Notes under the pieces: model-generated
The model's database searches: none
What the model was told of the DNA's origin: nothing
The model's input: the letters and a program-made list of their open reading frames with translations, nothing else
Shown here: in pieces, positions 25,303 to 34,977 of the stretch
Layout: the number at the start of each line of letters is the position of its first letter
Position numbering within the stretch: the first letter of the stretch is position 1
Program-made: the position numbers and the translations under genes
Assembly: GCF_004792685.1 (NCBI RefSeq)
Contig: NZ_SRXT01000001.1
Span: 806,001 to 870,000, forward strand
Origin: Sphingomonas gei
GTDB lineage: Bacteria; Pseudomonadota; Alphaproteobacteria; Sphingomonadales; Sphingomonadaceae
Direction: 5' to 3'
Length of the DNA: 64,000 nucleotides

Positions 25303-25385
25303 ATGCACCGAGCCGGGGCTTACCGCTCCGTTCACCAACGGACCGTATCGCCGGAGGATCGCTCAGCTTTCGGAAGTATCGGGAA

Positions 25386-28300
25386 ATGCAATCGAAGCAC
25401 GCGACGGAAACGGCTTCATCCAGGTCGGACAGGGTACGGAGGCTGGAACAGCTCGCTTTGGCGCAGACTCGTCTTGCCGAAGCCGATCTCGATCTCGATT
25501 CGTTCATGCAGGTGGTGATCGGCGAGCTCGAGGCGGTCGTCGAGGCCAGTGGCGTCGTGATCGAGCTGATCGACGGCGACGACCTCGTCTACAAGGCCGC
25601 CAGCGCCTCGCTCAGTGCTTTCATCGGGCTCCGGATAAAACGGACGGGCAGTCTTTCCGGGCTCTGTGTCGAGAAGGCCGAGCTTCTCGTCAGTAACGAC
25701 ACTTCGACAGACCCTCGCGTCGATCGCGCGGCCTGCGAGCGTACGGGGTTGCGCGCCATGATCTGCGCGCCACTCATCCGCGAAGGCGAAGTCGCAGGAG
25801 TTGTGAAGATTTGCTCGGACCGGACGAACCGGTTCGATGAGGACGACGTCCAGGCGCTGCGCCTGCTGACCGCCGCGCTCGCGGCCGAGATGCGAAAGCA
25901 GCTCCGTTTCGCCGCAACCGAGCACGACCTCGGCGAGCGCATCGCGCTCGAGGCGTCGCTGCGCGCGAGCGAGCAGCGACTTGCGGGCATCATCGGCAAT
26001 GCGCATCAGGCGATCGTGACGATGACCGAAGATGGCATCATCACCTGTTGGAACCGCCAGGCCGAACTGACCTTCGGATGGTCCGAAGCAGAAGCGATCG
26101 GGTGCGATCTCGCCGAGCTGATCGTCCCGCCGGAGCTCCGCGCGATGCACCGGTCCGCGCTGCGCCGCTTCGTGGAAACCGGCGAAGGCACGCTGATCGG
26201 CCGCCGGATCGAAGTCCAGGCGCTGCATCGCAGCGGCAACCGAATCCCCGTCGAGCTGGCGATCAACGCCGCACGGCTCCAGCACGGCTGGGAATTCACG
26301 GCGCTGCTCCACGACATTTCGGAACGCCGCAAACAGACCGAGCAATTCGAGAACGCGTTCAACCACGCGCCGATCGGCATGGCGCTGGTCGCGCTCGACG
26401 GGGGATTCATGCGCGTCAACGAGGCGTTCGGGGGCATCGTCGGCTATTCGAGCGAGGAAATCGAGACGCTCGACTTCCAGGTGCTCACCCACCCTGCCGA
26501 TCTCGAGGCGGATCTGGCGCAATTGGCAGACCTGATCTCGGGCAAGATCACCAGCTACAAGCTCGACAAGCGCTATCTCCACAAGAGCGGCCGCTTCGTC
26601 CGGGTTCGGCTGTCGGTTTCGATGGTCCAGGCCGAGGACGGCAGCGCACCGCACTTCATCGCGCAGGTGGAGGATCTTACCAGCGAGTTCGAGGCCGAGA
26701 ACCGCTACCGGCTGATGGCGCGCAATTCGACCGACATGATCACCACCACCGATCTGGAGGGACGCATCACCTTCATCTCGCCGTCGTGCGAGAAGATCGT
26801 CGGCCTGAACCCCGCCGATCTTCTCGGCAAGCCGGCACTGGACTTCGTGCACCCCGAGGATCTGGCAGCCGTCCGTCGCGAATATCGTACGTTGATCAAG
26901 TCCGGCGCCGCGGAACCGGTGCGATGGCGTTCGCAACGCCGCGACGGCGGGTGGGTTTGGCTCGAATCGAGCATCGGCATTCTGCACGATGCGCAGGACG
27001 AAGGCATGACCGGCTTTATCGACGTGGTCCGCGACGTTACCGACCGCAAGCAACGCGAGGACGCGCTCGCCGCCGCTACCCTCAAGGCGGAGGAGGCAGT
27101 ACGGTCCAAATCCGATTTCGTCGCGAATGTCAGCCACGAACTGAGAACCCCGCTCAACAGCGTGATCGGCTTCTCGCGGCTTCTCGACGAGGCTCCCGAG
27201 CTCACCGATGAGACCCGGCGGCGCGTGCGGTTGATCCACAGCGCCGGTCAGGCGTTGCGCGGCGTCATCGACAATGTTCTCGATTTCTCGAAGCTCGAGG
27301 CGGCGGCGCTCGAACTGAACTGCGCGCCCTTCGATTTGCACGACTTCATCCGCCAGACGGTCGCGCTCATGGGGCCTCAGGCGGCAGCCAAGGATATCGA
27401 ATTGCGAGCATTGCTCGGGTCGGACGTTCCGGCCTGGGTGCTGGCCGACGATATGCGGCTGCGGCAGGTCATCCTCAACCTGCTGTCGAACGCAGTGAAG
27501 TTCACCCAAGAGGGAACCGTCACGCTGACGGTTTGGGCGACCGGCAAGGGCGAGGATGCGCGGCTCCGGGTCGAAGTCCGCGATACGGGCGCCGGGATCT
27601 CGGCGGAACGCGCGGAAACTTTGTTCAACCGGTTCGTCCAGGCCGGTCCGGCGATCGCATTGCATTATGGCGGCACCGGGCTCGGGCTCGCGATCAGTCG
27701 CCAGCTCATCGAGCTGATGCACGGTACCATTGGCGTTACCAGCAAGGTCGGCGAGGGCTCGACGTTCTGGTTCGAAGTGCCGCTCTGCGAAGCGGCGCAC
27801 GAGTCAGCGCCGGCGAAGCCCGTCGCGCGCGGCCTGTTGGGCTTCGCCGGAAAGCGCATCCTGGTGGTGGACGACGTCGACCTCAACCGGGATCTGATGC
27901 TGGCGACACTCTCGCGCTATGGCTTCCATGTTTCGATGGCATTCGACGGTGCCGCAGCAGTCGATGCCGTGCGCAATGACCGATTCGATCTGGTGCTCAT
28001 GGACTGCCAGATGCCGGTCATGGACGGATTCACGGCGACGCGGACCATCCGGGCATTGACTTCGTCCAAGTCCAGCGTTCCCATCGTGGCGCTGACCGCG
28101 AGCGCGCAGACCGCGCATCTCGAGCGGTGCCGAGAATCGGGAATGGACGACCAACTCACCAAACCGCTCGACGAACGGCAGCTGGAGCGCGTGCTGCACC
28201 GGTTGCTTTCTCCTGAAAACGGTTCCGCGCCAGCGGCGGTACAGGTCGAGTCCGAGCCCGAGCCCGCGCCCAAGCCGTCGCTCAAGGAACGTTATCAGAC

Positions 28301-28538
28301 GCGCAAGCAGGCTGCGCTGGAGAGAATCGCCGCAGCGATCCGGACGGGGGCCTTCGATGATGAAGGGAGCGCCGAACTGCAATCGCTGGCGCATCAATTG
28401 GCCGGCGTCTCGGGAATGTTCGGCGAAGCCGCCTTCGGAGACTTGGCGAGCAAGCTCGACGACGGGCTCCAGATCTGGCCGCGCGAAGAGCGCCTCGCCC
28501 AGGTGAGTGCGATCTATTGCGAGTTGCTGGCGGCCTGA
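25386..28538 (+). CDS. hybrid sensor histidine kinase (GAF-PAS-PAS-PAS-HisKA-HATPase-REC-Hpt)
   Basis: This 1050-residue cytosolic kinase has no transmembrane segment. The order is a GAF domain (about 20-170), three PAS domains (about 180-305, 310-430, 435-560; each ends in an ISERR/EDLT/VTDRK-type PAC), and a dimerisation domain with phospho-acceptor His584 in SDFVANVSHELRTPLNSVIGF. The ATPase domain follows (LSNAVKF N-box, DTGAGIS, GGTGLGLAI), then a receiver domain with Asp873 in LVLMDCQMPVMDG. A C-terminal Hpt-like helix carries His1003 in LAHQLAGVSGMFG. It can thus complete a His-Asp-His relay inside one chain. No response regulator is adjacent. ATG 25386 is preceded by a GGAAG site about 7 nt upstream. 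Confidence 0.95.
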   Translation: MQSKHATETASSRSDRVRRLEQLALAQTRLAEADLDLDSFMQVVIGELEAVVEASGVVIELIDGDDLVYKAASASLSAFIGLRIKRTGSLSGLCVEKAELLVSNDTSTDPRVDRAACERTGLRAMICAPLIREGEVAGVVKICSDRTNRFDEDDVQALRLLTAALAAEMRKQLRFAATEHDLGERIALEASLRASEQRLAGIIGNAHQAIVTMTEDGIITCWNRQAELTFGWSEAEAIGCDLAELIVPPELRAMHRSALRRFVETGEGTLIGRRIEVQALHRSGNRIPVELAINAARLQHGWEFTALLHDISERRKQTEQFENAFNHAPIGMALVALDGGFMRVNEAFGGIVGYSSEEIETLDFQVLTHPADLEADLAQLADLISGKITSYKLDKRYLHKSGRFVRVRLSVSMVQAEDGSAPHFIAQVEDLTSEFEAENRYRLMARNSTDMITTTDLEGRITFISPSCEKIVGLNPADLLGKPALDFVHPEDLAAVRREYRTLIKSGAAEPVRWRSQRRDGGWVWLESSIGILHDAQDEGMTGFIDVVRDVTDRKQREDALAAATLKAEEAVRSKSDFVANVSHELRTPLNSVIGFSRLLDEAPELTDETRRRVRLIHSAGQALRGVIDNVLDFSKLEAAALELNCAPFDLHDFIRQTVALMGPQAAAKDIELRALLGSDVPAWVLADDMRLRQVILNLLSNAVKFTQEGTVTLTVWATGKGEDARLRVEVRDTGAGISAERAETLFNRFVQAGPAIALHYGGTGLGLAISRQLIELMHGTIGVTSKVGEGSTFWFEVPLCEAAHESAPAKPVARGLLGFAGKRILVVDDVDLNRDLMLATLSRYGFHVSMAFDGAAAVDAVRNDRFDLVLMDCQMPVMDGFTATRTIRALTSSKSSVPIVALTASAQTAHLERCRESGMDDQLTKPLDERQLERVLHRLLSPENGSAPAAVQVESEPEPAPKPSLKERYQTRKQAALERIAAAIRTGAFDDEGSAELQSLAHQLAGVSGMFGEAAFGDLASKLDDGLQIWPREERLAQVSAIYCELLAA

Positions 28539-28575
28539 ACGATCGACTAGAGCGCCCTGCCAAACCGGAGCGCGC

Positions 28576-29547
28576 ATGAAGAAGATCGTCCTATCCATCG
28601 CCATGGCCGCGCTCTTCGCCGGAGCCGCGGGTGCGAACGACAGCACGGCGGAGAAAGCCGCGGGCGGGCTGGTCCTGACCCGTACCGACGCGATCGACAT
28701 GATCTCCGAAGACCTGTTCGTCTCCGCCGAACAGGTGCGGGTCCGCTACGTCTTCCGCAACCGCACCCCCTCAGACCTGCGATCCACCGTCGCCTTCCCG
28801 ATGCCCGACGACGATCTCACCGAGCGCGAATATCGCGATATCGCCTATCCGCGAGATTTCGTGACCAAGGTCGACGGCAAGCGCGTCCAGATGGCGCTGG
28901 AGCGCAAGGCGATGCTGAACGGCAAGGATCATACCGCGCTGCTCGCCGCGCTGCGCGTTCCGCTGTCGGACGAGCCCGAGACGCGGCTCGACGAATTGAG
29001 CAGGCCCGAACAGGATCGGCTCCTGACCGCAGGCCTGGTCGCCGTCGAGGACGAAGGTGGTCCCGGAGTCAAACGGCATCTCAAGCCGCTCTGGTCGATA
29101 AAGGATACCTATCATTGGGATCAGCTCTTCCCCGCCGGGCGCGACCTGAACGTCGAGCATCTTTATGCGCCGGGGACCGGCGGAAGCGTCGGCACCGATC
29201 TGGCGATGCCCGAGATCCGGCACGGTGCTGAGGGCAAGGCGGAGATCGCCCGCTATTGCGCCGACGCGGCGTTCCTGGCCGGGATCGACCGGCTCGCGCG
29301 CGCCGCGGGCGAGGCCTATGCCGCGCTGCCCGAACAGCGGGTAGGCTATGTGCTGCGGACCGGCGCGAACTGGCGCGCGCCGATCGGCAGCTTCCGCCTC
29401 GTCATCGACAAGGGGGCGCCGGCGAACCTGATCAGCTTCTGCGCCGACGGGGTTCGGAAAATATCGCCGACGCAGTTCGAGATACGGCGCACGAACTGGC
29501 GGCCCGATCGCGACCTCGACATATTGATCGTTTCGCCGCGGGGCTGA
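28576..29547 (+). CDS. DUF4424-family secreted protein
   Basis: This 323-residue exported protein has the signal peptide MKKIVLSIAMAALFAGAAGAND. The mature part, GGLVLTRTDAIDMISEDLFVSAEQVRVRYVFRNRTPSDLRSTVAFPMPD, matches my recollection of DUF4424, a family of unknown function predicted to fold as beta-rich domains. It starts 37 nt after the kinase gene and may be co-transcribed. Its stop codon abuts the stop of the convergent DUF885 gene in the 6-bp palindrome TGATCA. Confidence 0.82.
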   Translation: MKKIVLSIAMAALFAGAAGANDSTAEKAAGGLVLTRTDAIDMISEDLFVSAEQVRVRYVFRNRTPSDLRSTVAFPMPDDDLTEREYRDIAYPRDFVTKVDGKRVQMALERKAMLNGKDHTALLAALRVPLSDEPETRLDELSRPEQDRLLTAGLVAVEDEGGPGVKRHLKPLWSIKDTYHWDQLFPAGRDLNVEHLYAPGTGGSVGTDLAMPEIRHGAEGKAEIARYCADAAFLAGIDRLARAAGEAYAALPEQRVGYVLRTGANWRAPIGSFRLVIDKGAPANLISFCADGVRKISPTQFEIRRTNWRPDRDLDILIVSPRG

Positions 29548-31365
29548 TCAGGCTTTGCGCAGCCGCTCGTTTACGACGCGTTCGAGCACAGTGAGCGGCA
29601 TCGCGCCTTGGAGCAGCACGTCGTGGAAGCTTCGCGGGTCGAACTTCGCACCCTGCGCCGCCTTCACCTTGTCGCGCAGGCGGACCCACATAGTGTGACC
29701 AATCTTGTAGCTGCACGCCTGGCCCGGCCACACCGTGTAGCGGTCGATCTCACCCTGGCTGCGCCCGCGCGCGATGCCGGTGGTCGCGATGAAATAGTCC
29801 GTTGCCTGCTCGCGCGACCAGCGTTTGTGGTGCAGCCCCGAATCGACCACCAGCCTTGTCGCGCGGAACAGCAGCGACTGGAGATAGCCGACCTGCCCGA
29901 GCGGGTCCTTGTCATACATCCCCATCTCGTCGGCGAGCTGCTCCGAATAGAGCGCCCAGCCTTCGGTATAGGCATTGAAGTCGGCGCGGCGCCGGATCAG
30001 CGGAATGTTCGGCGATTCGAGCGCCAGCGTCACCTGCAAATGGTGGCCCGGCACCGCTTCGTGGTGGGTCAGCGTCGCCAGCCCGAACTTCGGCCGGTCG
30101 AATGTGTCGCGCAGGTTGATGAAGTAGATCGCCGGGCGCGACCCGTCGAGCGATGCGTTCTGGTAGTAGCCGCCCGGTGCGCCGGCCTGAATCGACGCCG
30201 GCACCCGCCGCACTTCTACCGGCGCCTTGGGAAGCGAGCGGAACTGCTCGCCCAGCCGCGCCTGCATCGCTGTCACTTGCGCGCGCAGCGCCTCGAGCAA
30301 CGCCTCCCGGCCAGGATCGGTGTTGGGGAAGAGCTGGTCGGGCCGCTTGTTGAGCGCCACCAGCCGCTCGCCGACGGTCCCCTGCCCCATGCCCTGCGCC
30401 TTGAGAATTGCATCGATCCGTGCGCCGATCTCTGCAACCTGATCGAGCCCGAGCTGATGGATTTCGGCACCGGAGAGGCTGGTGGTGGTCGCGGCCTGCG
30501 CCGCCGCGCTATAATAGGCGTCGCCGTCGGGCAACCGCCATACCCCGGCATCGTGCACCGCCTTGGTGCGCAACTCGGTGACCAATGCACGCTGGCGGTC
30601 GATCGCCGGGAAGATCTGTTCGGCGACGATCCGCTCGGCCTTCGCCACGCGGTCGCCCGGCAGCTTCGCCGCGGCCAGCTTGCCCGCCAGCGCAGTCACC
30701 ATCACCGTCTCTCCCGCCGGCACGTCGCGCATCGCCGCTATCTGCTTGAGCGTGGTGTCGATTATATAGTCGGGCGCGAACACCCCGCGCGCGGCATCGT
30801 CACGCTGGCGAGCAGTGTCGTTGTCGATCGCATTCGTAAATGCTTCGAGTCTTGCGAGATAAGCATCGGCATCCGCGGCATTTTCCACGCGATGCTGCGA
30901 ATCGAGAAAGTCGGGGACGTCGCGATAGGCTCCGCCGAGCTGGCTCAGCACATAAGGCGCAAAGCCGTCGCTGTTCGAGCCGTAGCGGAAGCGCGCGGTC
31001 GCGGCGATGTTGCGCTCGAGCTGATAGGCGACGACCTCCTGATCGAGTCGCCCCGCCGGAGCCAGCGTGGCAGGCGCGATGGCGCGCAGTTCGGCGAGCT
31101 CGCGCTTCGAGCGCATTGCCGCCTTGGCAAATCCCGCGGCCGAATTATCGCTGAGCCTCGCGCGCAGCCCGGCGCGTACGCCGGTATCGAGACCGAGCTG
31201 CGTCGCGGCCTCGGGAGCATCGGCGAGCCGGTCGTAGAAGAAGCGATCAAGCAGCGTCGACAGCGTCTTGTCCGGCCCGGCCTGACTGCGCGGGGCCGCG
31301 GCGGCGGGCCATGCGGTGGCGAGTGACATAGCGCTCGCTCCGGCCAGGAATTCACGACGAACCAC
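29548..31365 (-). CDS. DUF885-family putative metallopeptidase, Tat-exported
   Basis: This 605-residue protein has a twin-arginine type N-terminus (VRREFLAGASAMSLATAWPAAAA). The C-terminal half holds the DUF885 signature, with HHEAVPGHHLQ, YTEGWALYSEQLADEMGMY and PGQACSYKIG. It is related to zincin peptidases of the carboxypeptidase/M32-like fold; HHEAVPGHH plus the downstream Glu are the expected metal ligands. It starts at GTG 31365 with AGGAG just upstream. A second member of the family lies at 53638-55389. Confidence 0.88.
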   Translation of the reverse strand: MVRREFLAGASAMSLATAWPAAAAPRSQAGPDKTLSTLLDRFFYDRLADAPEAATQLGLDTGVRAGLRARLSDNSAAGFAKAAMRSKRELAELRAIAPATLAPAGRLDQEVVAYQLERNIAATARFRYGSNSDGFAPYVLSQLGGAYRDVPDFLDSQHRVENAADADAYLARLEAFTNAIDNDTARQRDDAARGVFAPDYIIDTTLKQIAAMRDVPAGETVMVTALAGKLAAAKLPGDRVAKAERIVAEQIFPAIDRQRALVTELRTKAVHDAGVWRLPDGDAYYSAAAQAATTTSLSGAEIHQLGLDQVAEIGARIDAILKAQGMGQGTVGERLVALNKRPDQLFPNTDPGREALLEALRAQVTAMQARLGEQFRSLPKAPVEVRRVPASIQAGAPGGYYQNASLDGSRPAIYFINLRDTFDRPKFGLATLTHHEAVPGHHLQVTLALESPNIPLIRRRADFNAYTEGWALYSEQLADEMGMYDKDPLGQVGYLQSLLFRATRLVVDSGLHHKRWSREQATDYFIATTGIARGRSQGEIDRYTVWPGQACSYKIGHTMWVRLRDKVKAAQGAKFDPRSFHDVLLQGAMPLTVLERVVNERLRKA

Positions 31366-31400
31366 TCCGCTCTCCTTGCACTAAAACCCCAAAGCTTCTT

Positions 31401-31485
31401 CGTCACCTCGGCAAAAGCCGGGACCCAGAGCCAAGCAGACCAGCCGGGCCGAGTACCCAGGATCCCGGCTTTAGCCGCGATGACG
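31401..31485. repeat. REP-like hairpin with AAAGCCGGGA core
   Basis: The arms at 31401-31427 and 31457-31485 are inverted and share CGTCA…GGC-AAAGCCGGGA-CC. The pair lies in the 134-nt gap between two minus-strand genes and resembles the widespread GAAAGCCGGGATCC-type REP of proteobacteria. Confidence 0.7.
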
Positions 31486-31499
31486 GTCGAAGAGTGAGC

Positions 31500-34400
31500 C
31501 TATCGCCCCTGCTTCTCCCACCAATAGGCGCCGCGCTTCGCAGTGCCCGTCGCGACTTCGTCGAGCGTTGCGGCGTCGTACAGCCGCCCGCCCAGCATCA
31601 CCCGCGAGACCTTGTCGCTATTGCGGATATCCGCGGTCGGATCCTTGTCGAGCACCACCAGATCGGCGAGCTTGCCCGGCTCGATCGATCCGATGTCGCG
31701 CGCCATGCCGAGCGACTGCGCCGACACGATCGTGCCCGCGCGGAGCGCCTCGATCGGCGTCATGCCGCCGCGCACGAACGACCACAATTCCCAATGCGCG
31801 CCGATGCCGGCCTGCTGCCCGTGCGCGCCGATCGAGACGAGCACCCCGCGCTTGGCGAGCTTGTGCGCCTCGCGGGCATTGTCGTCGTCGACGAAATTAT
31901 CCTCGGGCGCCTTGATCCTCCGGGCATTATCCGCGAGCAAAACCGTCGGCGGGGTGTGCACGCGCAGCAGCGGGTGGGCATAAACGTCGGTGGCCTGGCG
32001 CCAATACGGATCGCCGGCAAGCCCGCCATAGGTCACCACCAGGGTCGGCGTGTAGTTGGTCTTGGTTTCCGAAAAGAACTGCAGCACGTCGTCGTAAAAG
32101 GTCTCGAGCGGCACATTGTGCTCGAGCGTCGAATTGCCGTCGGCGATCAGGGTCATGTCCATCCCGAACAGCGAGCCGCCCTCGGCGACGACCTGCATAT
32201 TCTCACGGCGCGACGCTTCCACCACCTGTTGGCGCTGCTCGCGCCGTGGCTGGTTGTAGTTCTTGACGCTGTGCGCGCCCTGCGCCTTGAGCCGGCGGAC
32301 ATGCGCCAGCGCATCGTCGAGGCTGTCGATCTGGGCATAGACGTCGGCAGCCCTGGCGCCATAGACGATCTCGCCGGTCGAGAAAATGCGCGGCGCGAGG
32401 ATCAGCCCGGCCCGCTGCATCTCGGATGCCGCGAAGATCTCGCTCGAGCGGTTCGACGGATCGTGGATCGTCGTAGTGCCCAGCGCGAGATTCTGCTGCA
32501 TCGACCAGTTGTTCTGCGGGATGAGCTCGTCGCTCCCTGCGGGACCGTGCGCATGCGCGTCGATCAGGCCTGGGATGATCGTCTTGCCCGTCGCGTCGAC
32601 CAACGTTGCCCCCGCCGGTATCGGCGTCGAGGCGCGCGGGCCGACCGCGCCGATCCGGTCGCCGCGGATCACCACCACGCCATCGTCGATGATCCCGCCC
32701 GCAGCATCGGCCATCGTCACCAGGCGCGCGCCGCTGATCGCCACCGTGCGGTCCGGCTTCGCCGCCGTCACTTCGCGCGCCAGCGAAACGCCATTGGTCG
32801 GCGGGACGAACGCCGGAGCGCCTTCGGCCCGCGGCGCGTTCGGGAAGAGCTGCGCCGTCTCGGCCGTGTAGACCGTCGGCCCGAGACTCCAGTGCAGCCG
32901 CTCGCCGTCGTTCGACCAATGGATGTAATCCGCGCCGCCGGCGCTCACGCGGGTGACCGGCAGCGCCTTGGCGTCGGGCGACAGCGCGACCGACTGATTG
33001 CCCGGCATCAGCGGCACCACGAACGCAGCATAGTTCTGGCGGAATGCCACGAACTCGCCGCTCGGCGCCACTGCGAAATCGGTGACCATCTCGCCGTTCG
33101 CGTGGATGCGCTTGTCCTGGCCGCTAAGGTCGGTGCTGACCAATTGGCGCTCGCTCTTCTCGCCTTCGCCGATCATGAAGATGCGGTCGTTGGCCGCGCC
33201 GAATTGCGGTGCCGCCATTCCCTTGGCAACCCGCACCGGCACGCCGCCCGCGCTCGCCACGCGGTACACGCCGGGATCCTGCGACCAATTGGGATTGGTA
33301 AGATTGCCCGCCGAGACCCGCTCGAACACGATCGTCTTGCCGTCGGGCGAGAAGCGCGGGCGGGCATAATGGCCCGGCTGGCTGGTCACGTCGCGTGCCG
33401 ACCCGCCGCCGGCCGGAACGGTGCGGATCCGACCGAGCCCGGCATCGGTCCAGCCGACGAACACGATCGTCCGTCCGTCGCGCGACCAGCTAGGGAACAG
33501 CTCGAAGCCTTCGCCGCCGCTCGTCAGTCGCTTCGCCGCGCCGCCCCCCATCGGCTTGATCCACAATTTACCGAGGCTCTCGAACACCACGCGGTCGCCC
33601 TCTGGCGAAACCGAAGCAAAGCGCGGCATCGCCGTGGTGAAGCGCTCCGGCGCGACCGCGATCTGCGGATGCGGCGCGTCGATCACGTCGCGAGTGTCGC
33701 TGATCGCGAACGGAATCTCGCGCGCGTTCGATCCGTCGGCATCGATCCTGCGGATCTTGCCCTTGGCCCAGAACACCAGGGACTTGCCGTCGGGCGTCCA
33801 CGCCATGTTGGGATAGACGCCGGTGACCGCCCAGGTCTCCTGCACGTCCTGGTCGAGGTGGTCATAGATCTTGCGCTCCTCCCCCGAGACGAGGTCCTTC
33901 ACGTAGAGCTTCGAGCGAGTCGCCTCCCGCCGCACAAAGGCGATCTTCTTGCCGTCAGGCGAAGGCGTCGGCCGCACCGCGCCGCCGGCGCCGCTCACCG
34001 CGGTGGTCACCTCGCCGGTGTCGAGATCGTAGCGTTCGATGTCGAACAAGTCGGTGTTCGAATCCTGGGCATATTCGAAGATCGGGCCGGGGGTGATGTT
34101 GCGCGTGTAGAAAATCGACTTGCCGTCATGCGCGTAGATGGGCTCGCCCAATTCCTTTTGGTGCGTTTCGTTGGGGCGCTTGACCAGCATCACCCCGGCC
34201 CCGCCCGAAACGTGATAAAGCCACACTTCACCGGTGCCGAGCGAGCGGCCGGTGGTGAAGTGCTTCTTGGCGGCGATATAGCGGCCATCGGGGCTCCAGC
34301 CCGGCTGGTTGAGCAGGCGGAAGTCCTCCTCGGTCACCTGGCGCTTGTCCGACCCGTCGCGGTTCATCACCCAGATATTGTCGCCGCCACCGCGATCCGA

Positions 34401-34859
34401 GGTGAAAGCGATCCGCCGCCCGTCGGGCGAGAAACGCGGCTGGACTTCCCAGGCGAGCCCCTCGGCGATCCGCGTCGGCGTACTGCCGGCGATCGGCATC
34501 GTGTAGATGTCGCCGAGCAGCCCGAACGCGATCGTCGCGCCATCGGGGCTGACGTCGAGATCCATCCAGCTACCTTCGGACACGCGGATCGGGATCTGGC
34601 GGATGGTCGCCCCGGCGGGTGCGTTGACGTTCCATTTAGCGGGCTTGTCGCTCTTCGCGACAGGCGCGGCGGGCGCAGTTGATCCAGCAGGCGCAGGCGC
34701 AACGGCTGGCGCCGGCTGCTCGACTGGACGGACGATCTGGTCTTCGGGAGCCTGAGTCTCCTGCACCGGCTTTTGCTGCGTGGGAGGTGCTACCTGGGCC
34801 GCAGCCTGATGCGCGGCGAGTGCAACCAGCGAGACGAGCGCGACCGCGTAGACTTTCAT
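31500..34859 (-). CDS. secreted beta-propeller amidohydrolase
   Basis: This 1119-residue exported protein has a signal peptide (MKVYAVALVSLVALAAHQAAAQ), then a Pro/Ala linker. A TolB/WD40-like propeller follows at about 90-680, with repeated motifs such as RFSPDGRRIAFTSDRGG, WSPDGRYIAA, PSPDGKKIAFV and FSPDGKTIVF. A C-terminal amidohydrolase domain follows, with ISGARLVTM, IPGLIDAHAH (metal-binding HxH), GTTTIHDPSN, and LADLVVLDKDPTADIRNS. Such fusions occur in many proteobacteria, and some act on cyclic imides or peptides; the substrate here is unknown. ATG 34859 has GGGGGA 4-8 nt before it. Confidence 0.93.
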   Translation of the reverse strand: MKVYAVALVSLVALAAHQAAAQVAPPTQQKPVQETQAPEDQIVRPVEQPAPAVAPAPAGSTAPAAPVAKSDKPAKWNVNAPAGATIRQIPIRVSEGSWMDLDVSPDGATIAFGLLGDIYTMPIAGSTPTRIAEGLAWEVQPRFSPDGRRIAFTSDRGGGDNIWVMNRDGSDKRQVTEEDFRLLNQPGWSPDGRYIAAKKHFTTGRSLGTGEVWLYHVSGGAGVMLVKRPNETHQKELGEPIYAHDGKSIFYTRNITPGPIFEYAQDSNTDLFDIERYDLDTGEVTTAVSGAGGAVRPTPSPDGKKIAFVRREATRSKLYVKDLVSGEERKIYDHLDQDVQETWAVTGVYPNMAWTPDGKSLVFWAKGKIRRIDADGSNAREIPFAISDTRDVIDAPHPQIAVAPERFTTAMPRFASVSPEGDRVVFESLGKLWIKPMGGGAAKRLTSGGEGFELFPSWSRDGRTIVFVGWTDAGLGRIRTVPAGGGSARDVTSQPGHYARPRFSPDGKTIVFERVSAGNLTNPNWSQDPGVYRVASAGGVPVRVAKGMAAPQFGAANDRIFMIGEGEKSERQLVSTDLSGQDKRIHANGEMVTDFAVAPSGEFVAFRQNYAAFVVPLMPGNQSVALSPDAKALPVTRVSAGGADYIHWSNDGERLHWSLGPTVYTAETAQLFPNAPRAEGAPAFVPPTNGVSLAREVTAAKPDRTVAISGARLVTMADAAGGIIDDGVVVIRGDRIGAVGPRASTPIPAGATLVDATGKTIIPGLIDAHAHGPAGSDELIPQNNWSMQQNLALGTTTIHDPSNRSSEIFAASEMQRAGLILAPRIFSTGEIVYGARAADVYAQIDSLDDALAHVRRLKAQGAHSVKNYNQPRREQRQQVVEASRRENMQVVAEGGSLFGMDMTLIADGNSTLEHNVPLETFYDDVLQFFSETKTNYTPTLVVTYGGLAGDPYWRQATDVYAHPLLRVHTPPTVLLADNARRIKAPEDNFVDDDNAREAHKLAKRGVLVSIGAHGQQAGIGAHWELWSFVRGGMTPIEALRAGTIVSAQSLGMARDIGSIEPGKLADLVVLDKDPTADIRNSDKVSRVMLGGRLYDAATLDEVATGTAKRGAYWWEKQGR

Positions 34860-34977
34860 GATTCCCCCTTGATCTGAGTTGGGTGTTATCGGCGGCCAGA
34901 TGCGGCTGCGCAATCGGCAAGCTGCATAGTGGTGGGGAAGCGCATGGCTCAAGCCGACTTTCTGGCGCACGGACCAA

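Noticed and set aside
24870..25385. Upstream extension of the kinase frame through the LysR gene
   Set aside because: It overlaps a well-supported regulator in another frame; the kinase starts naturally at ATG 25386.
25416..27800. 794-codon minus-strand frame opposite the hybrid kinase
   Set aside because: Antisense to an intact multidomain kinase; composition typical of GC-driven open frames.
31494..34682. 1062-codon plus-strand frame opposite the amidohydrolase
   Set aside because: Mirror of the propeller repeats; no signal peptide, domain or binding site.
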